Shown: positions 1 to 11,215 of the stretch, in pieces
Numbering within the stretch: the stretch's first letter is position 1
Layout: the number at the start of each line of letters is the position of its first letter
Source: Cephalotus follicularis
Lineage: Eukaryota > Streptophyta > Magnoliopsida > Oxalidales > Cephalotaceae
Direction of reading: 5' to 3'
Assembly (NCBI GenBank): GCA_001972305.1
Contig: BDDD01000023.1
Location: 603,707 to 667,706 of the forward strand
Length of the DNA: 64,000 bases
Made by a program: the position numbers and the translations under genes
The notes under the pieces: generated by a model
Database searches by the model: none
What the model was told of the DNA's origin: nothing
What the model saw: the letters and a program-made list of their open reading frames with translations, nothing else

Positions 1-665
1 ATAACGCTTTGAAAATTCGATATCCGTTTTAAATTGATTGTATGACTACTTACCCTCACTTTTGAAAATACTATTAAATTATTTTATGTATAAAGTATAT
101 GATATTTGAAGATTCAGGTATTTTTCTATCTTTTAAATTATCGTTTTAAGTTTTATGATTCTATATCCGTACTGAGGTTTGCTCAGCCGCGTTTTTGTTT
201 CCATGCAGAAGGTATTTGGGGACAGCATCCGGGCAATGTGTGATGAACGAGATGACACTTATGATAAGGATCACCTAGGAGATGGAAACGTTTATGTTTA
301 GTTATTTTATGGTCATGTTAGAACTCTTATTTGAGCAATATTATGTCTATTAGTTTATGACTTAGAATAATGTTAAAGCTTTTGGTTTATGTTTAAGTTT
401 GGGTTTATGTTTAAGTTTTCATATTATGAATAAAGTTTTAGACCATGTTTTAGATTTTGAATATTAAGTTTTAGACCATCACGCAATTTGAATTAAAGAT
501 GAGTAAATAACTAGATAATAAGAATAAAGGCGAACCTTGATTTATAGTTAAATAAGAATACATGCTATGTTATAATTTGATAAAATTGAGCCATGTTATA
601 TGATAGGTTATGTTTAGTCTCGGATTAGGAACCGTAACGACTCCCACCGAATCGGGGGTGTTACA
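1..665 (+). mobile_element. El-1: 3' part of a Ty3/gypsy LTR
   Basis: This is the downstream part of an LTR that begins outside the window and ends GGGGGTGTTACA at 665, the terminal form seen in El-14. The stretch at about 171-222 (CTGAGGTTTGCTCAG followed by a T-rich run and ATGCAG) matches the same module in both El-14 LTRs and, on the other strand, in El-11. That places El-1 in the same gypsy lineage. No coding sequence is present and the region is A+T-rich. Whether a full element lies to the left cannot be seen. Confidence 0.7.
171..222 (+). promoter_or_regulatory. Conserved LTR hairpin and splice-acceptor-like module
   Basis: CTGAG-GTTTG-CTCAG can fold into a short stem-loop. It is followed by GCCGCG, a T-rich run and ATGCAG, which reads like a 3' splice site. 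The same module occurs near 48214-48255 and 55484-55531 in El-14 and, reversed, near 36915-36945 and 42105-42140 in El-11. Its role in leader RNA folding or splicing is inferred from conservation alone. Confidence 0.45.
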
Positions 666-1081
666 TCACCTATGTTTAAGGATCATCTAGGAGATTCCTC
701 CGGCTATGTTTAGTTATTTTATAGTCATGATAGGACCCCTTTTGAACAGTGTTATGTCTTCCAGTTTATGACTTTGGATTATGTTTTAGCTTTTGGTTTG
801 TGTTTAAGTTTTCATATTATGAATAAAGTTTTAGGCTATGTTTAGATTATGATGTTATGTTTTGACCATCACGCAATTTGAATAAATGATAAGCTAAAGT
901 TTTGATTAAAAAAAAAAAGAATGAATGCAAACTTTGAAATATAGTTAAAAACGGATACATGCTAAGTTACGTGTTAGATAAAAGGAAAGGAAGTCGAGCC
1001 CTAATATATGTGTTTATGTATATGTTAGGTTATGTTTGGATTAGGAAACCGTAACGACTCCCGCCATTCGGGGGTGTTACA
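666..1081 (+). mobile_element. El-2: second LTR tail, same family as El-1
   Basis: This segment repeats the last roughly 410 bp of El-1 with divergence and ends GGGGGTGTTACA at 1081. It begins TCACCTATG, which aligns with El-1 from about position 257, so its upstream part is missing here. The simplest reading is that El-1 inserted into the LTR of El-2, and that El-2 had inserted into the RT gene of El-3. The matching left parts lie outside the window, so no target-site duplication can be checked. Confidence 0.6.
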
Positions 1082-2031
1082 GTGTGGAAGAGGATACTTG
1101 TTCTTAACTGTGGCCTTATTCAACATCCGATAGTCAATGCATAGCCGCATCGACCCATCCTTCTTCTTCACAAACAACATCGGTGCACCCCACGGGGAAA
1201 CACTGGGCCGAACAAACCCTTTGTCGATCAAGTCTTGTAATTGTAACTTCAGTTCCCTCAACTCTGCAGGAGCCATCCGGTAAGGTGCCTTAGAAATAGG
1301 AGATGTACCCTGCATGAGATCAATAACGAACTTCATACTCCTCTTCGGCGGCAATGACTCTAAGTCTGTAGGAAACACATCAGGAAATTCACTTACCACA
1401 GGAATTTCCTCCAAGCTGAATCCTTTTTCTTTCCTTCTGTCAATCACATAGGCCAAATATCCATCGCATCCCTTCTCAAGATATCTCGCCGCATGAGTGA
1501 AGGATATTATTGGTGTAGAAAACCCTTTGTCTCCCTTAAATTGGAAGGTAGTACCATCGGGCAGACAAAAATCCACTGTCTTGCTGTAACAGTCCATATA
1601 AGCACGATGGGCTGACAGCCAATCCATACCCAAGATGATGTCGAAATCATGAATGGGCAACACAATCAGATCTTCGTACAACGGAATACCCACCACAAAA
1701 ATCTCACAACTTCCATACATAGAATCTGTACACATGGTATCTCCAGCAGGTGTACTCACATCAAGCATATGTGGCAAACAAACAGGTACCACATCCAAAC
1801 ATTATGCAAATCGTGAGGCGATAAAGGAATGTGATGCTCCAGGATCCATCAAAACTCTAGCCGAAAGCCATAAATATACAGTGTACCTCCGATAACATAA
1901 GTAGACTCCGGAACCTCTGTCTCAGTAAGGGTGAAAACTTTACCTTTCATGATACTCTTGCCAGTATCACTCGACCGTGAAGGTCCAGCAGCAACACCAC
2001 TGCCACCTGCAGGTCCAGTAGGCACTGTCAC
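1082..2031 (-). pseudogene. pol: El-3 protease and N-terminal reverse transcriptase, broken
   Basis: The minus-strand reading starts with a protease leader (KGKVFTLTETEVPEST). The aspartic protease motif MDPGASHSF lies at about 1850-1825, but a frameshift near 1858 separates it from the leader. A stop after RFA (about 1802) precedes the longest open stretch, 1798-1082. That stretch covers the protease C-terminal half ([13 protein letters not shown]), a linker, and the RT fingers through MRLCIDYR and KYPLP. It ends abruptly at 1082 where the El-2 LTR tail is joined, so palm catalytic motifs, RNase H and integrase are missing. It cannot make an active enzyme. Family assignment rests on strong similarity to El-15 and El-14. 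Confidence 0.85.
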
Positions 2032-2078
2032 TCAACTCCTCGAACAATCTGCAGTCGTGTGAGCAGACGCCCCACGCC

Positions 2079-3104
2079 TCACGTACCACCCGTTCTGCAC
2101 CCAACAATCCTTTTGCTGATGGCCGGAATGACCACAATGAAAACAACTTGCATATCTTGCATTGCTTCCCTGGCTGGGAGTACCCTATGCGACGGACTGC
2201 TGAGATTTGTTCTATGATGAGTTGGTCGGAGAACCACTACCTTGCCATTTCGACGATGCTGGTCTCGACTGTGTGGGGGCCTGTTTAGTCTGCTGCATAC
2301 AGGCCCTCTCAGCACGGTCCTCATTATGTATGCTCTCTAATAACCTCACCTTTTGGGAGACCTGCACAAAGGTTCCCAACTCCATAGCTCTAACTCTCAC
2401 CCTAAGATCCGGTCGTAAACCCTTCACAAACCTCCGAATATTTTTCGCCTCATGTGCCACCCGATAAGCTGAGTATATGGCCAACTCCATAAATCGGGCC
2501 AGATATTCAGCCACTGTCATCTCCCCTTGACGTAGCTCCAAGAGCTTCTTTTCTCTACGCTCATGCTCAATCCATAGCACATAAGCCTCAAGAAATTCCT
2601 CCTGAAACCTCTCCCAAGTACTAGCAAGTCTATCAGACTCCCACTTTGCTTTGACCGTCTCCCACCAATGAATGGCCTCTCCCAATAACCGGCACACAGA
2701 AAATTTCAATTTTTGGTCATCCGTGCAGTGCATAACATCAAAGATCTTCTAGAGATCTTGTAACTACCTCTCCGCAATAGTTGCGTCAAGCTCACCTCTG
2801 AAGGCTGGAGGGTTTTGTCTCATAAATCTCTCGAGATTCCTCCCAAACTGATTACCATCATCACAAGCACCACGGCCCAGAGCCGCATGCCGAGGCTGTG
2901 CCTAGGTCTACAACCGCATCATCTCCTACAAATTAGCTGCATTAGCAGCTATCTGCTGCTAGAAGTAGTCTGCCATGAGATCCACCGGATCTCTCTCAAC
3001 ATTAACTTTCTGGGGAACATTACCCATCGCTCTCCCCAGACGTTTGCTTCCTGAGGAACATTTTCATTGACAGCTCTACGCCTTCCACGCCTTATCCTGT
3101 CCAT
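2079..3104 (-). pseudogene. gag: El-3 gag, broken
   Basis: An ATG at 3104-3102 begins MDRIRRGRRRAV, about 95 bp inside the primer-binding site, and matches the gag start of El-15. The N-terminal third carries stops and frame changes. The central capsid-like part (2733-2212) reads openly for 173 residues with WERFQEEFLEAYV and RQGEMTVAEYLARFMELA, the typical retrotrans_gag pattern. The basic tail and zinc-knuckle region (about 2330-2079) is out of frame. Gag would form the virus-like particle and bind RNA in the cytoplasm, but this copy is not translatable as a whole. Confidence 0.8.
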
Positions 3105-3198
3105 TTCGTTCCCTGTAAGGAAGATGTAATTAGTCATCTCAAGGAACAATTGTTAATTGCCAAGAAACTTATCAAGCTAAGCATATAATATTATATAT

Positions 3199-3210
3199 GC
3201 TTTGATACCA
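3199..3210 (-). other. El-3 primer-binding site
   Basis: The minus strand reads TGGTATCAAAGC directly after the LTR terminus. It differs at one base from the TGGTATCAGAGC complement of plant initiator tRNA-Met. It fixes both the LTR edge and the element's orientation. Confidence 0.8.
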
Positions 3211-4354
3211 CTGTAGTCACACCCCGTTCTTAAAGCGACACTTAGGTCATGAAAATTTAAAACAATATTCAGCTTATATAAAACACAGGAAAATTAAAAC
3301 TTTCCAATTATATATAAAGTCATTGCGGAAGCAGTAATATAAGCCGAATTTTAACAATATAACACGCATACCATACTACGTGTTATCAATATCCCACGAT
3401 AATACAATAACACATTGTTAATTGCCCACAACGAGCATGATCAAATTCCATAAACATCTCAATGCAGCAATCCATCAGTACATAAATTCCTCAAAATACA
3501 GTTTTCCAATTATTACAACAATTCCTTTCTCAAAAGGAGTACAATTCATCTCCGCGTCGCTTCCCCACATGCATGAACAACGCCAAGCCAACTGCATCAA
3601 TCTGAATTTGATAGGGTTAGCCAAACCACAGGCCCAGTAGAGAAAACATAAAAGTACCTTGGGGACACCAATAACAAATGTCAAGAAATGAATGCATTCA
3701 TGATGCATACGCAACATATACATATACATATATATGTATCTAACCATAGGCAAACAACCATGCCACACAATTCATGTGTATCGAGGCACTCCGATCGCAC
3801 GGCTAGGAAAACTCGACCACTCAATGATGTTAACCGGCCAAGGCTAGAAAGGCACGAGGTCTGACCGTCCGAGGCTAAGAACAGCATCCCATAAACAAAC
3901 AAGCCAACCTGGCCCCGAGATATGAAAGCTGGCTCGAAAACCGTCTCGTGTAATGGGGTCAATCCAAAAATACATTTTCAAGTAGTTATAAGTGATAACG
4001 CTTGAAATATCACAAAATACATTTTCAAGTAATTACATAAAATAACGCTGGAAATACCGCAAAATACATTTTCAAGTAGCTATATAAAATAATGCTTGAA
4101 ACACCACAAAATTCATTTTCAAGTAGTTATGAAATACTACATTTATTCAAAATGTAATCCAAAATCCGTTTCAAGTAGCTATGTGTAATAACACTTGAAA
4201 TAAATTTATCTATACTTGTTGAATATATATATAAAACAAATCCTTTTCAAGTAATTTACGTGTTTTATACTTATAATAATATATTTACTCAAATATGTAA
4301 CAATCCACAACCATATGTAAACAAACATATGCTCAAAATGTAGACAGACCCTTT

Positions 4355-4860
4355 TGGCGTCAACACCTAACTCTAGGCGTCAACGTGTACGCATCCTGTG
4401 CTCCAAAACAAAATCAGTCTCTTTGGGCATCAACGTATACCCCATACGTGTTAACGTATAAACAGTGCTCTTAGGCGTCAATGCATATCCTAGGTGTTGA
4501 CGTGTATCGTAGCCCACTCAGGTGCCAACACGCGCTCTAAGCATCAACACAAGCTCTAGGCGTCAACGTATAAAACAGTCCTTTAGGCATCAATGTTTTC
4601 TCTAGGCATCGACGTGCATGGCAACCCACTCAGGTGCCAACATTCTCTCTAGGCATCAACACCGACACTAGGCATCAACGTTAATAGCGCATAGTGTCCG
4701 GTAGACACTTAGGCGTCGACGTGTTCTTTTGGCATCGACGCCTTAAGGTAAGGAACCTTAGGTGCCAACGCGTCGTGCGTTCTCTTCTCCCATAGAACAA
4801 GTCATGGCGTCGACAAGCACCCATGGCGTCGACAAGCACCCATGGCGTCGACGTCTGTGA
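4355..4860. repeat. GTCRAC palindrome array in El-3 LTR, downstream of TATA
   Basis: About twenty short copies of GGCGTCAACG / GGCATCAACG / GGCGTCGACG occur at roughly 20-35 bp spacing, in an otherwise A+T-rich LTR. The copies are degenerate around a GTCGAC core; most now read GTCAAC. In the minus-strand sense they lie in the transcribed leader. Confidence 0.8.
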
Positions 4861-5312
4861 GACCATAACAACGTCTCTTTTGTTGCAAACCGTAACCATG
4901 TCCCACAACAATGGTTCTAAGCAAACAACACATGCATATTCAGTTCATAATCACCCAAAACAGCATACCAGGTTATCATTCAAGACAACCACAAGCCACC
5001 ATTCATGCGTTCATCAAACGACTGTTATTATAACTGAACTCAAAAACATAGTTATGTGATCCCTACCTCTGATTTCAAGTTCGGAATCGAAGTCCAACCC
5101 TTCAAGCTTTACCGAGCAGTAGCTTCCAAGCTCCCAGGTTTGGCGTAGAAGCTCCAAGTTCAAGCTCAGCTCCGCTCTTGGCTCGAGCCTCCAAGCTTCC
5201 AGGTCCAACAATGGAGAAACGGTCTCTCCTTCTCCCTTTTCCTCTTCTGTTTCTCACGATTTCTCTCCTTCTCTCTCTGTGCGGTAGAAGAAAGTGAAGG
5301 TGAGAGGCGTGT

Positions 5313-5320
5313 GTTTTTAT
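5313..5320 (-). promoter_or_regulatory. Weak TATA-like box of El-3 LTR
   Basis: The minus strand reads CATAAAAAC, followed by a purine-rich GAGAGAG leader. Position and context fit an LTR promoter, but the match is weak. Confidence 0.4.
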
Positions 5321-5529
5321 GGAGGAGCTCTCTCTCTCTCTCCCTCTTCCTGAATTAATGGCACCTAGCACCTTCCTCTCTCCTTCTTCTCTCTGGCGAC
5401 ATGACAACCATCAGTCACCTCCATCTCTCTTTCTATCAATGCAGAGCATGGGGAAGAGTTAAAGTGTCTTTCCCATGCCCTTCACACGTCTTATGTCAGT
5501 GTCTTGTCTTACTCCACCGACATACATTG

Positions 5530-5715
5530 GCTTCAACGTCCACGATACGTGTCGACGCGTTGACTCCTTCCTTTGGCGCTAACAGGCTCCATGAACCGTG
5601 TTAATGCCTACCTTCTTATTCTCCCAATCGGTGGCGTTGACGCCTTAAGGCATGGAGCCTTAAACGTCACATTGTCCCTTGGCATCGACGCTGTATCTTG
5701 GCATTGACGTGCATG
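5530..5715. repeat. GTCGAC palindrome array in El-3 U3
   Basis: Copies include TTCAACGTC, GTCGACGCGTTGAC, GGCGTTGACGCC, GCATCGACGC and GCATTGACGT. In the minus-strand sense they lie about 210-395 bp upstream of the TATA-like box at 5313-5320. Confidence 0.75.
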
Positions 5716-5852
5716 CACCCCTTTTCCCTTCATTTCTCCAACTCAACCATTTTTCCTTAACACCTTTTTATTGAAATTTAATACAACAAGTTGAAAATCC
5801 ATAATTCTCATTAATTCATCATGGAACTACAAAGGAATTTACAATAATACAT

Positions 5853-6862
5853 TTAATGGAAATTCCGGGCATACTCTCCTCGCATGTTGTCCATTTTAAT
5901 CTTGAGTTTCTTCATCTCAGCTAAAATAGAAAAATCTAAGCTGTTGTTAGCTTGTTGTTGTGGTGCAGAGGTAGGTCTAACCCTTTGTGCCTCACCTTGC
6001 TCCCTTCACCTTCAACTCTTCTTTTTCTCCTTCCACGTTCCATAGGTAGCCAACTAGTGCATTTACCACTCTCATACACTCTCTTCCTTCACAATCTCTT
6101 CAACGAAGAAGCATTGTAAATGTCACCCACATCTAACCTAGATGCAACCTCATTTACAACTATAATTCCAAATTGGGAAATAATCTCAGTGATCACCATC
6201 CCGTATGGAAATGCACCTTCAACCTTAGAGGTGGCTCTAAGCATGTTTTTCATGATTAAGTGGGGAAGGTTCAAAGCTTTACCAGTCACCACATGCCACA
6301 TAATATACAAGTCTTGGTAACTCATTTTTTCATGCCCATCGGAGGTAGGTAGAATATGAGTGGCAGTGATGTGGTGGAGCAGCCTATGCTCAGTACCCAG
6401 GATGTTGGTAGGTTTTTCCATGCCTCCAAAGACATTCTCATTTGGGTAAAATACCCTTAAACAATCCTCTAACACCAATTCCTGATCTTCCGGCCATTTC
6501 TTAGTTTCAAAAAACCTAGAACCAGTAGCAAGAACACCTAGAATGTTACCTAACAATTTATCATCAAAATTAATCACTGTCCTATTGACCTTAGTCTTGA
6601 TTTCTACAGAATCACAATCATCACTAACCTTTGTCATATTGCTATAAAATTCTTTTACTAACTCAACATAATAAGGGGCATTGATGGTAAAATAATCTCT
6701 CCATCCTAAGGCAGTAAACCATTGCTCTAATTGAAAATTATCACCTGTAGTGAAGGAGAAGTCCACTACCCTTCCACATAGCACTTTTCTTGCTGTATAG
6801 CTATCCTTGTACTTTGACCCAGATGGTGTTTTGCCTCCATGTGATGAGTGCTTCTTCGGCAT
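5853..6862 (-). pseudogene. El-4: 'putative plant transposon protein'-like ORF, decayed
   Basis: An ATG at 6862 opens 257 codons (MPKKHSSHGGKTPSGSK...) to a stop at 6089. A shifted frame continues to about 5853 and ends MDNMRGEYARNFH, a charged coiled-coil-like tail. The pattern W(F)xALGWRDYF, then APYYVELVKEFYSNM, then DKLLGNILGV resembles the family Pfam calls Transposase_32 / putative plant transposon protein, which is common in plant repeats and has no proven biochemical role. I recognise this by pattern only. No signal peptide or membrane segment is seen. It lies between two GTCGAC-type arrays, in the same orientation as the El-3 and El-5 coding parts. It may be the product of a non-autonomous LTR element whose LTRs I cannot delimit, or extra cargo of El-5. 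Confidence 0.5.
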
Positions 6863-6973
6863 GGTTGATGGTTTCGATTTTCATGGTTAAAACAGAGATT
6901 TTTGGTTTTGAAATCGATTTTGCAGAGAGAGAATAGAAAGAGGGAAAATAGGGGTTTGACACCAAAAGGAATG

Positions 6974-7290
6974 TGTGTCAACGAAAATGCTCAAAACAAA
7001 ATATCTGGTGTTTAGGCATCGACGTCTAACATACGCGTTGATGTTAATCGTGCACATTCTTTGTACAGGGGATAATAACGTTAACACCATTGTTGACGTG
7101 AATCCATAACGTTAACGCTAATCTATAGCGTTGACGCTAAAATCATAGAAGGGGTATATATATGTTAACGCTTATAAAAGCGTTGACGCGAAAACACAGA
7201 AATGAAACCATTTTCGTGAACGCTTAAAAAACAAAAGGTTGTATATACGTTAACGTGTATATTAACGTTAACGTTAATATATAGCGTTGA
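6974..7290. repeat. GTCGAC-type array upstream of the El-4 ORF
   Basis: About ten copies such as GCATCGACGTC, GCGTTGATG, AACGTTAACGCT, AGCGTTGACGCT and GCGTTGACGCG occur. In the minus-strand sense the array is about 110-430 bp upstream of the El-4 start codon. Some copies have GTTAAC in place of GTCGAC. Confidence 0.7.
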
Positions 7291-7566
7291 CGTGAAAACG
7301 TTTAAAACATGAGAACTTTGATTTTTCAAAACATTTTCAAAAACTCTTTCATTCAAAAACTTTGTCACTTTAAAACATTGAGAAATATGGCATATTCAAA
7401 ATCAGCAAACAAGATAATGCATACATAATCATTCATTGCATAATCAAACAATTCAATCAACAATCATGTAACATTTTAACAATCAAAACAATAAACACTT
7501 ACAATATGTGTGCTTGGATCATCTTTTTGTCCAATCTTCTTCAAGCACACCTACAAAACAAGGAAC
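7291..7566. other. A+T-rich spacer, nothing recognised
   Basis: This is simple A+T-rich sequence with several near-identical 'AATCAAACAATTCAATCAACAATCA' style words. It has no credible ORF. It is probably the 3' non-coding part of El-5, since the El-5 frame runs into it. Confidence 0.4.
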
Positions 7567-9148
7567 TCATCTTTTTAGTACCCAAAAGGTTTTGGGTCCT
7601 TTTGCATTAGTAGGAAAAGTTCCTTCCGGAACCCATATCCTTTTAACCTTTGTATTTGTTCTTCTAAACCAACAAGTTGTAGAAACATGTCCAAACTTTC
7701 CACAATAATTGCAATTAACCATATTCTTCTTTCTATCCAACAATTTATTAAAATGTTGTACCTTGTTCATTTCATCAAAGCCTAAACCGGCTTTGTCAAA
7801 TACACAACGTTGCATTCCTAGCAACCTATCCAGTTTATTACTACTATCAGAAAATTTTGAAAATGTCTTTTTCAAAGCATCAATTTCAATCTTTAGTTCT
7901 AAATTCTCCTTTTCTAAGGCAGAATTCTTTTCAACTAAGCATTCATCATTTTTTATTTCCAAAATATGATTTTTCATTTCAACATTTTCTTTAGCTCTAT
8001 CCTTACTTATTTTCTTTAACAATTGATGCTCTCAATTAAGATCATCCAATACGTCTATCAATTCATTACATTCATTGTGAAGATCATTATAACTAAGGGA
8101 TGAAAAACATACCTCATTTTCGTCTTCCATTGCCATAAAAACAATGTTGGCAATTTCCTCGTTTTCGTCCTCGTCCGAACTTGAATCATCGCTATCGCTC
8201 CATGTTGGGATCATAGCTTTCTTTTTGTCCCTTTTCTTCTTTAATTTAGGACAATCTGGTCTTATCTGACCAGGTTTGTTACATTCATATCGAATCACTT
8301 CTTTTTCATCTTTGTCACTTTTACTTGAATCTCCTTTTGACTGAAACGTTTTTAATTGCTTATTTGAAAAATTCTTTTTTGTCAAGTTGGATTCTTCTAA
8401 TCCTCTTTGTAACTAAAGCCATTTCATTCTCATTGCTTTCTTCATGTTTTGAACCTTTCAAGGCAATCGTCTTTTTCTTTGGCTCATTCCTTGCTTGGTC
8501 GCTCATTCGAAGCTCATGTGTCATCAAGGATCCTAGCAAGTCTTCCAATGGTAGAGTAGACAAATCGTTCGCCTCCTCTATAGCAGTGACTTTTGCTTCC
8601 CATGACTTCGGAAGGCACCTAAGAATCTTGCTCACAAGTTCATGGTTAGTGTAAACTTTTCCAAGACCTTTCAAAGCATTGATAATATCATTGAAACATG
8701 CTTACATACTAGAGATGTTTTGATTCTCAAGCATAGTGAATAGTTCATAATCATGCACTAATCAATTTATTTTGGTATGTTTTACCAAGTTGGTTCCTTC
8801 GTAGGTAACCATTAGCCTATCCCACATTTCCTTTGCAGAATCAAGGGATGAAACACGGTTGAATTCACTAGAACTCAAGGCACAAAATATAACATGTTTT
8901 GCCTTAGCATTCAACTGAAACAATTTATAGTCATGATCATTAAACTCATTATTCATTTTAATAATCCTTTGACCATCAAATATTTTAGTGGGAATTTTAG
9001 GACCATTTGTAATAATGTTCCATAGTTGATAATCCAACGATTGAATAAAAATGGTCATACGAGTTTTCCAATAACTATAATTGTTTCCATCAAAGCTAGG
9101 GCGTTTGCTGATAGATTGGCTCACATTATCATTGAAAAAGGTTTCCAT
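7567..9148 (-). pseudogene. gag: El-5 copia gag with two zinc knuckles, broken
   Basis: An ATG at 9148 starts METFFNDNVSQS about 40 bp inside the primer-binding site. The first 128 codons carry the copia gag pattern YWKTRMTIFIQSLDYQLW. A stop near 8762 and a frame change near 8380 split the rest. The next parts give LVSKILRCLPKSWEAKVTAI, a basic then acidic stretch, and a first knuckle YECNKPGQIRPDCP. That knuckle has Gln where the conserved His should be. A lysine/glutamate-rich coiled coil (8022-7700) and a second knuckle CNYCGKFGHVSTTC follow. The gene is not translatable end to end. Confidence 0.8.
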
Positions 9149-9188
9149 AGGATCAAACTAATTTCAATTAAGATTAACAATTAGAACC

Positions 9189-9201
9189 GCTCTGATACCA
9201 A
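9189..9201 (-). other. El-5 primer-binding site
   Basis: The minus strand reads TTGGTATCAGAGC, an exact initiator tRNA-Met type site next to the LTR edge. Confidence 0.85.
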
Positions 9202-9706
9202 GTTTAGGTCCACAAAAAGGATCCAAGAGGAGGGTGAATTGGTTATGCAAAAAATAACCACCCTTTTAAAGATTGAAAACAAGAATGATAATATCAATCA
9301 AAACACACAAGGCAATAAAATAATTTGCAAATAAAGTAAAGAGTGAGAGAAGAGATATGCAAACTATTTTATAGTGGTTCAGCAAACCGTACCTACGTTC
9401 ACTCTCCCAAGCCGCACTTGAGGTTCCACTAGAATGTAATCCCCCGATCACAAACAGCGATTCTGGATTTTTACAAGATGAATCCAAACTTGAATTTTTG
9501 TGAGCTAAATTCTAACTCGAATTTTCAAAGCTAAATCCTAACTTTTGAGTAAGGTACTGACGACCTTGGGTTACACAAATAAAAGGTTGTGTGTTTGTGT
9601 TTTCTTTCACTTCTAAAAGGTTGTATATGAAAATGATATTCAGAAAACAATAACAAAGTATGTGACAAGAATAAAAGCTCTTAAGAACACTTGTAAGTTT
9701 TGCTTC

Positions 9707-9717
9707 ATATTTATAGC
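9707..9717 (-). promoter_or_regulatory. TATA box of El-5 LTR
   Basis: The minus strand reads GCTATAAATAT, a strong plant TATA box, with the array 130-580 bp upstream of it. Confidence 0.65.
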
Positions 9718-9844
9718 GTTCAGAAGCATGTAGCCGTTGCTAAAGTCCAGGAATCATCAGACAGCCGTATGAATCAAGTATGGAAAGGATCACACCATTT
9801 CAGCACCTTCAATTTTTTCAAATTTCATGTCTGGCTGTCATTGG

Positions 9845-10296
9845 TGTTGACGTGTACACATGGCATTGACGTCTATCTCCTTATGCGTTAACTCCTTTGG
9901 CTTTCTGCGTTGATACTCCAAGCTTTTGTTCATCTTCAGTTCTATTTACGTTGACTCACATCCATGGCATTGACGCTAATATCATTTGAGTTGACTCCAT
10001 AATATCTTCGCGTTAACGTCCAAACTCACTGTCCCAAATGTGCACCATTTGTGTTGATGTTTTGATATGACGTTGATGCCTATAGACAAGGTGTTGACTC
10101 CACCTGTTTTCTGCGTTGACGTTCAAGTCTCCATCACCTTTTGACATTGACGTCTTCCTCAAGGCGTTGACGTAAATAATAAGTTTCCCAGCATGTTGAC
10201 GAGGATAAAGATGGCGTTGATGAGAATCATCTTGCTAAACTTAGAACATGTACTAATTCCCAGCACATTGACGCCTAGAGCATAGTCGTTGATGCC
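9845..10296. repeat. GTTGAC/GTCGAC-type array in El-5 U3
   Basis: About twenty copies, such as GGTGTTGACGTG, GGCATTGACGTC, TGCGTTAACTCC, GCGTTGACGTTC, GGCGTTGACG and ACATTGACGCC, occur at about 20-30 bp spacing. Nearly all have decayed from GTCGAC to GTTGAC. They lie just upstream of the LTR TATA box in the minus-strand sense. Confidence 0.8.
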
Positions 10297-10429
10297 AATA
10301 ATTCTGATATGCAAGTTTAAGCTTTCTTACAATGCAAGTTAACTTAGTTAGATAGTCCTTTACATCAAACACACCTGTTAGGTGTTTTGTTATCATCAAA
10401 ACAAGGATTGTGACATATAAATGTCAACA

Positions 10430-11215
10430 GTAACTAAACTATAATATCAAAGTAAACATCTGGTCAATCGCTGAAATAAAACAGTATAACTAAAGACAAT
10501 ATGATCAGAGTATAACAAGGTCACAAAGAAATCAGAGTAAAATGAAATATCATGAGTCTCGGATGATATCAGAAAAATAGGAAATGTGTATACTATCTGG
10601 AAGGCTAGTTCATCTAAACTGGGTGGTACTCTAGTACCACTGTGCTATATGGGATTCGGACACAACTATGTTGTCTGGAATACGGGTACAACTATGCTAT
10701 ATGGGATGCTGTTACAACTGTGCCATATGGGACACTAGTACTACTTTTTTGTCTGAAATACTGAAACTACTGTGCTATCAGGGATACTGATACTACTGTG
10801 CTGACTGAAATACTCAATTGTGCTGTCGGGGATACTGATATTAATGTGCTGACTAAAATACTGAAACTATTGTGCTGTCTGGGATACTTTTACCACTGTG
10901 CTATCTGGGATGCTGGTAAAACTTCATCATCTCATATCAGCCATTATAGGCCTCAGCGTAGCACCCCCTCTACCCTCGCCCGAGTGGCCTACTACGCTGC
11001 ACACACAGCCTCTACCCTTGCCCAAGGGGCAAACGTGCACAAACATCTCAATATCATCTCATCTCATGTCATGAGCTCATCATATCTCATCATCCTCATG
11101 CACCGGTGCAATATCTCATGTCACCGGCATATCTCATGGCACTGCTATATCTCCTGTCTCTGTCATATCTAATGGCAATACTATTATGATCTGCTCTGCC
11201 ATATCTAATGGCAAT
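10430..11215. mobile_element. El-6: unclassified LTR-like fragment
   Basis: This is a non-coding fragment between the El-5 LTR end and the El-7 LTR start. It has an A+T-rich left part, a tandem repeat (10635-10925), and a right part with repeated 'CATATCTCATGGCA' words. It looks like the internal part of another LTR cut on both sides. I cannot assign a family or orientation. Confidence 0.4.
10635..10925. repeat. About 26-bp tandem repeat
   Basis: Roughly eleven degenerate units of the form ACTGTGCTATCTGGGATACTGG occur, with alternating variants (GTGCTGACTGAAATACT). It is seen directly as a minisatellite inside El-6. Confidence 0.75.

Larger units (their letters stand above)
1082..5740 (-). 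mobile_element. El-3: 5' half of a minus-strand Ty3/gypsy element
   Basis: Read on the minus strand, the order is LTR (right), primer-binding site, gag, protease, start of RT. It then stops where El-2 begins. The gag start (MDRIRRGRRRA) and the DPGAS protease motif pair it with El-15 (DPGAT), so the two are the same lineage. The rest of pol and the 3' LTR would lie left of the window. The right LTR boundary near 5740 is approximate, because no second LTR is available to define it. Confidence 0.7.
3212..5740 (-). repeat. El-3 5' LTR (right edge approximate)
   Basis: The inner edge is TGTAGTCACACC at 3212, next to the primer-binding site. Moving right, the LTR holds an A+T-rich part with repeated 'TTTTCAAGTA' words (about 3970-4260), a GTCAACG array (4355-4860), a CT-rich stretch on the plus strand (about 5220-5400), a weak TATA (5313-5320) and a second array (5530-5715). 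The outer edge is not defined by a partner LTR; I place it near 5740 because the next ORF tail ends at 5853. Confidence 0.6.
7567..10429 (-). mobile_element. El-5: gag-only Ty1/copia (SIRE-like) element, 3' end missing
   Basis: On the minus strand the order is LTR (9203-10429), primer-binding site, gag and zinc knuckles. No protease, integrase or RT follows, and no second LTR is visible to the left. The LTR start (TGTTGACATTTATATGTCAC, then TTGTTTTGATGATAACAAAA) matches the start of the El-13 LTR and is typical of SIRE/Maximus-lineage copia elements. The gag also matches El-13. The element is therefore a pol-less, TR-GAG-like derivative or a 3'-truncated copy; the missing left LTR leaves this open. 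Confidence 0.65.
9203..10429 (-). repeat. El-5 5' LTR
   Basis: The outer edge is the GTCAACA terminus at 10429 (TGTTGAC on the minus strand). The inner edge near 9203 adjoins the primer-binding site, giving about 1.23 kb. It contains a TATA box and a dense GTTGAC array. No partner LTR is present. Confidence 0.75.
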
